From: Moraxellaceae bacterium
GTDB taxonomy: Bacteria; Pseudomonadota; Gammaproteobacteria; Pseudomonadales; Moraxellaceae
Direction: 5' to 3'
DNA length: 8,551 nucleotides
Assembly (NCBI GenBank): GCA_021156385.1
Contig: JAJNDL010000034.1
Span: forward strand, 1 to 8,551
The translations under genes were made by a program, and so were the position numbers. This document shows, piece after piece, positions 5,303-8,551 of this stretch; the first letter of the stretch is position 1, and the number at the start of each line of letters is the position of its first letter. Below the pieces are notes generated by a model. It was not told where the DNA came from and did no database searches. It was given only the letters and a program-made list of their open reading frames with translations.

Positions 5303-5860
5303 TTACTCCGTGACCGGCTCCACCGGCCACGGTGCCGTCTTGGTGCCTTCGATGAAGCCGTAGGTGGCAAGGCCGAAGGCCACGGCGGGATCGAGTTCGT
5401 CGCGGCTGTTGTGGATGAGCAGCGCGACGGCGCAGGCCGCGGCCTTGCCCGCCTCGACATTGGAGAGGCCGTGCGCGTCCTTTACCGGCGCGAAGGCGCG
5501 CTCGACGCGCGGCTGCGTGTAGGCGAAGCCGAGCCGCGGCGTGTGCCGGTCGGCCTTGTGCTTCAGTGCGGCACGCACGCGCGCATCCTCGAGCTTCACG
5601 CCGAGCCTGGCCAGCACCTCGTGCGCGAGGTGCATGAGCTCGGGCCCCTTCGTGTTGGCTTCGTCGGAGAGCACGGCCTGGCCCGGCTCGAGCTGCATGG
5701 CGGCATAGCCGAAGGAGCGGAAGTAATAGGTGCCGGCCATGCGCGCCATGGCGGCGATGGCGGATTCGGTCTGCAGCCGGCCCTCGGGCGCAAGCGCGGT
5801 GAACACGGCGCGCGCGAAAGCCTGGGCCACGGCAGCGCGCTTGGCGGCGTTATCGGTCAT
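5303..5860 (-). CDS. Conserved-looking hypothetical protein, 185 aa
   Basis: I cannot place this protein in a named family. It is 185 aa, mostly helical by composition, with no signal peptide and no clear membrane segment. The Ala-rich stretch 137-150 is too short and ends in His-Asn. Residues likely to matter are the aromatic patch TYYFRSFGY (44-52), MHLAHEVLARLG (76-87), KHKADRHTPRLGFAY (100-114) and LLIHNSRDELD (147-157). The start at ATG 5860 is supported by GGAGAGGAG 9 nt upstream, and base usage is like its neighbours, so it is very likely a real gene. It converges on the CusF-like gene (58-nt gap) and lies 200 nt downstream of the kinase on the same strand. The distance argues for its own promoter. 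Function unknown. Confidence 0.75.
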   Translation of the reverse strand: MTDNAAKRAAVAQAFARAVFTALAPEGRLQTESAIAAMARMAGTYYFRSFGYAAMQLEPGQAVLSDEANTKGPELMHLAHEVLARLGVKLEDARVRAALKHKADRHTPRLGFAYTQPRVERAFAPVKDAHGLSNVEAGKAAACAVALLIHNSRDELDPAVAFGLATYGFIEGTKTAPWPVEPVTE

Positions 5861-5925
5861 GACAGAAATCTCCTCTCCGGCGCGGACAGACCAGGGCCGC
5901 TGCGCCAGCCAATGCAGTGGCGCAC

Positions 5926-5931
5926 ATCTTA
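5926..5931 (-). promoter_or_regulatory. Candidate -10 element TAAGAT for the 185-aa gene
   Basis: TAAGAT on the minus strand, 65 nt before ATG 5860, inside a locally AT-richer stretch (about 5925-5955) that stands out in this GC-rich window. It differs from the TAnnCT pattern of the other genes, and no good -35 is seen at 16-18 nt. Confidence 0.25.
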
Positions 5932-5997
5932 GAGCCTGTTCAAGGTCTTTTCATGGGGTGTCACGGCGCGCTTTCCGGGAATGACCCGACTGCGTTC

Positions 5998-6059
5998 GCA
6001 AGGCCTTGCTCTGCGGACGCTCCAGGACCAGATCCGTCACGGCAAGGCCGCGCGCGGCC
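5998..6059. repeat. Palindrome cluster just past the kinase stop
   Basis: Two perfect palindromes, GCAAGGCCTTGC (5998-6009) and GGCCGCGCGCGGCC (6046-6059), share the 8-mer GCAAGGCC as a direct repeat (5998-6005 and 6042-6049). The second directly abuts the kinase stop codon (6061-6063). They may help end the kinase transcript, but no T-run follows. The rest of 5861-6060 holds no gene. Confidence 0.3.
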
Positions 6060-6060
6060 C

Positions 6061-8551
6061 TCACGACTGCGGGCCACGCCCCGCTTCCTGGCCGAGCAGG
6101 GCAGCCACCTGTGCAAGCAGCTGCTCGCGGCGATAGGGCTTGGCGAGAAAGCGCTCGTTGCCGCCGTGTTCGCCGGCCAGCAGATTGGTCACATCGGCAT
6201 TGCCGGAGGCATAGAGCACCGGCAATGCCGGAAAGCGCTGGCGCGCGGCATGCGCCAGCAGGGGACCGGACAGCGCACCCGGCATGACGACGTCGGTGAA
6301 CAGCAGGTCGGGGGCACCCTCCCGGTCAAGCAGCTCCAGGGCCACCTCGCCGTTGGGAGCCACCTGCGTACGGTAGCCGGCCTGCTCGAGATACTGCACG
6401 GCCAGACGGCGGATGCCTTCGTCGTCTTCCACGACGAGGATGCGCTGGCCGGCTGTGCCGGCGCTGCCCACGGCGCCGTCACCGGCCTGGCCCGCCGCCT
6501 GATGCAGACTGCGCGGCAGATAGAGCCGGAACGTCGTGCCCCTGCCGAGCTCGGAGGCGACGGCGATATGGCCGCCGGACTGCTTGACGAAGCCGAACAC
6601 GCTGCTCAGGCCGAGGCCGCTGCCGTGGCCGATGGACTTGGTCGAGAAGAACGGCTCGAAGATGCGGTCCAGGTATTCGGGGGCGATGCCGGTCCCGGTA
6701 TCCGACACCGCCACCATCACGTAGTCGCCCGGAACCACGTCCTCGTGCGTGCGGGCATAGGCCTCATCCAGCGTCGTGTTGGCGAGGGTGAGAGTCAGCG
6801 TGCCGCTGCCCGCCATGGCGTCGCGCGCATTGATCACGAGATTGAGCAGCGCGCTTTCGAGCTGGCCGCGGTCGACATAGGCCGCCCACAGCGGCGCCTC
6901 GACGTGGAGCTCCAGCTGGTGCCGCTGCGTGAGCGAGGCCTCGAGAATGGGCAGTAGTTCGCGCACCAGGGCATCCACTGCGACGGCTTCGGGCGTGAGC
7001 GACTGCCGGCGCGCGAAGGCCAGCAGACTGCGCACGAGGCTGGCGCCACGGCCTGCGGCCTGCACGATCATCCGTGCCAGCGGCGCGAGTTCGGCATCGT
7101 CATCCAGCGCCTCGGCCAGCATGTCGGCATTGCCGAGCACCACCGTGAGCAGGTTGTTGAAGTCGTGCGCGATGCCCCCGGTGAGGAGGCCCACGCCTTC
7201 CATGCGCAGCGCATGTTGCAGCTGACGGGCCATCTCCTTGCTCTCGGTGATGTCGCGCTCCACCGAGACGAAGTGGGTATAGCGGCCGCGAGCGTCGGCG
7301 ATGGGGGCGATGTCGATTTCCAGCCAGAACGGCTGGTGCGACTTCTTGTAGTTGATGACCTGCGCCCGTACCGGCTGGTAACGCTCGAGCGCCTCGCGGA
7401 TCCGGTCGAGTTCGTGGCGTTGCGTCTCCGGTCCCTGCATGAAGCGCGGGCTGCGCCCGAGCACCTCGTCTTTCCGGTAGCCGGTGATGCGCTCGAAAGC
7501 CTCGTTGACGAAGATCGTGCGCGGGCCGGGCTCGTCGAGCGGTTCGGCCTCGGTGATCATGATGATGTCGCTGAGCCGCGACACGGCCGTGCGCAGCAGG
7601 CGCAGCTCCATTTCCTCCTCACGCTGGCGGGTGATGTCGAGGAAGTAGACGGTCAGGCCCTCCTTCGACGGATAGAGGCGGATATCCAGCCACAGCTTCT
7701 GGATCGTGTACCACTCCTGCACGTGGAGGAGGCGCTGCGTTTCCAGGGCATGCCGGCAATGCCGCACGAACGGATTGCTGCCGTCCTTCTCGAGCACGCT
7801 CTGGATAGAACGGCCCAGCAGCTCGTTGCGCGGATGGCCGAGCATGGCAGCGGCCTTGGCGTTCACATAGGTGAAGCGGTAGTTGGCGTCCAGTGCGAAA
7901 AGGGCGTCGGTGATGCTCTCCAGCGTGTTCTGCATGCGCTCGGCCAGCGCCTGCGCCTGCGCGCGTAGTGCGTGGATGTGATCGATGTCCTGCGCGGAGC
8001 CCAGCCAGCGCAGGATGTTGCCCTGTGCGTCGCGCTCGGGGACGGCGCGCACGAGATGCCAGATATAGCGCCCGTCGACCGCCTGGAAACGGACCTCGTT
8101 CTCGTAGGCTTCGCCGGTTTCGATCGAATGCTGCCAACGCGCGACCGTCCGCTCGCGATCGTCCGGATGCAGGAGGGTGGTCCAGTCGGCGAGGATGTCC
8201 TCGCGCAGCCGGCCGGTTACCGGCAGGAAACGGCGACTGACGGCCTCGAGCTGGCCGCCGGGACTCGCGGTCCAGATGTGCAGGGGCAGGCTTTCGGTCA
8301 GGACGTCGATATCGGTCTGGCGCTGGTGGAGCGCTTCTGCTGCCGCCAGTTGGCGACGGCAGCGCCGGAAGTAGTGGCGGCCGACGGCATGCACCGCCAG
8401 CAGCGCGAGCGAGACGCCCAGGCAGTGCAGCAGCGGATGGCCGGAAGGCTGGTCCGGTGGCGCGGACCAGAAGCAGCCGAACCAGAGCGCGAGCAGGGCC
8501 AGCAGGGTGATGCGGAATATGAACGGCCGGCTGTCCTGGAAATGGGCGAGC
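6061..8551 (-). CDS. Membrane-anchored PAS-PAS-PAS hybrid sensor histidine kinase (5' end outside window)
   Basis: 829 residues are visible and the frame is still open at the right edge, so the start lies outside. A GTG at 8394 exists but is not the start: the 52 residues before it encode two likely membrane helices, FIFRITLLALLALWFGCFW (visible 10-28) and LLHCLGVSLALLAVHAVG (about 40-57). Then come PAS1 (82-195), PAS2 (207-310), PAS3 (318-436), HisKA with H462 in GGIAHDFNNLL, and HATPase with N-box NLVINARDAM, G1 DTGTGI (D617), FEPFFSTK and GHGSGLGL. A Gly/Ala linker leads to a receiver (703-821) with D709/D710, phospho-acceptor D753, S782 and K804, all intact. It should autophosphorylate H462 and pass phosphate to D753. 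PAS3 resembles a LOV domain but has Pro where the photoactive Cys would be. No HPt protein or cognate response regulator is next to it. Signal unknown. Confidence 0.9.
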   Translation of the reverse strand, partial: LAHFQDSRPFIFRITLLALLALWFGCFWSAPPDQPSGHPLLHCLGVSLALLAVHAVGRHYFRRCRRQLAAAEALHQRQTDIDVLTESLPLHIWTASPGGQLEAVSRRFLPVTGRLREDILADWTTLLHPDDRERTVARWQHSIETGEAYENEVRFQAVDGRYIWHLVRAVPERDAQGNILRWLGSAQDIDHIHALRAQAQALAERMQNTLESITDALFALDANYRFTYVNAKAAAMLGHPRNELLGRSIQSVLEKDGSNPFVRHCRHALETQRLLHVQEWYTIQKLWLDIRLYPSKEGLTVYFLDITRQREEEMELRLLRTAVSRLSDIIMITEAEPLDEPGPRTIFVNEAFERITGYRKDEVLGRSPRFMQGPETQRHELDRIREALERYQPVRAQVINYKKSHQPFWLEIDIAPIADARGRYTHFVSVERDITESKEMARQLQHALRMEGVGLLTGGIAHDFNNLLTVVLGNADMLAEALDDDAELAPLARMIVQAAGRGASLVRSLLAFARRQSLTPEAVAVDALVRELLPILEASLTQRHQLELHVEAPLWAAYVDRGQLESALLNLVINARDAMAGSGTLTLTLANTTLDEAYARTHEDVVPGDYVMVAVSDTGTGIAPEYLDRIFEPFFSTKSIGHGSGLGLSSVFGFVKQSGGHIAVASELGRGTTFRLYLPRSLHQAAGQAGDGAVGSAGTAGQRILVVEDDEGIRRLAVQYLEQAGYRTQVAPNGEVALELLDREGAPDLLFTDVVMPGALSGPLLAHAARQRFPALPVLYASGNADVTNLLAGEHGGNERFLAKPYRREQLLAQVAALLGQEAGRGPQS

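Noticed and set aside
4543..5460. Minus-strand ORF (305 codons) opposite the CusF-like gene
   Set aside because: Composition is that of a GC-rich shadow frame; the plus-strand protein has a signal peptide and family motifs.
5930..5955. AGAGCCTGTTCAAGG as a possible insertion-sequence end
   Set aside because: It vaguely resembles some transposon ends, but no matching inverted copy, target duplication or transposase is present in the window.
5917..6957. Plus-strand ORF (346 codons) opposite the kinase C-terminus
   Set aside because: It lies over a fully intact HATPase and receiver coding region; no domain and no ribosome site.
1..8551. A new defence, phage or biosynthetic system
   Set aside because: No nuclease-ATPase pairs, integrase, transposase, CRISPR repeats or biosynthetic enzymes are seen. 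The genes are mostly separately arranged stress, sensory and exported proteins.

Overview
The window is about 8.5 kb of GC-rich bacterial chromosome. Dense coding, long antisense shadow ORFs, Gram-negative-type periplasmic proteins (a CusF-like protein, a secreted S1/P1-like protein) and a PAS/HisKA/REC hybrid kinase point to a proteobacterium, most likely beta or gamma. The species cannot be named from the sequence. There is no rRNA, tRNA, transposase, phage gene or CRISPR array.

Layout, left to right. The 3' end of a KGG-repeat stress protein gene (+, ends 148) faces a secreted, cysteine-rich protein of the S1/P1-nuclease / zinc phospholipase C fold (-, 238-1374). Next is a 98-aa basic protein usually labelled 'plasmid stabilization protein' (-, 1492-1788), with a KGG-like patch of its own. 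Divergent from it is a 91-aa, highly charged, probably disordered protein (+, 1916-2191). A strong GC-rich hairpin separates that gene from a DUF5996 protein (-, 2420-3388). Upstream of DUF5996 on the same strand is a degenerate-receiver + GAF protein (-, 3458-4546). It is divergent from a small exported CusF-like protein (+, 4843-5244). That gene converges on a 185-aa protein of unknown function (-, 5303-5860). Last comes a large membrane-anchored hybrid sensor kinase (-, 6061 to beyond the right edge) with three PAS domains, HisKA, HATPase and a C-terminal receiver.

The genes look mostly monocistronic. Six starts have a TAnnCT hexamer 32-58 nt upstream, a plausible local form of the -10 element. 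Only the GAF and DUF5996 genes are placed so that one transcript could cover both, and DUF5996 has its own candidate -10.

Functionally the region reads as a housekeeping/stress and signalling neighbourhood: two KGG-type small proteins, two sensory proteins and two exported probable metal-binding proteins. I do not see a defence system, biosynthetic cluster or mobile element. The most useful second looks are the altered metal-site residues of the CusF-like protein, the non-canonical receiver of the GAF protein, the N-terminal membrane segments of the kinase that a simple start-codon call would cut off, and the shared upstream hexamer.
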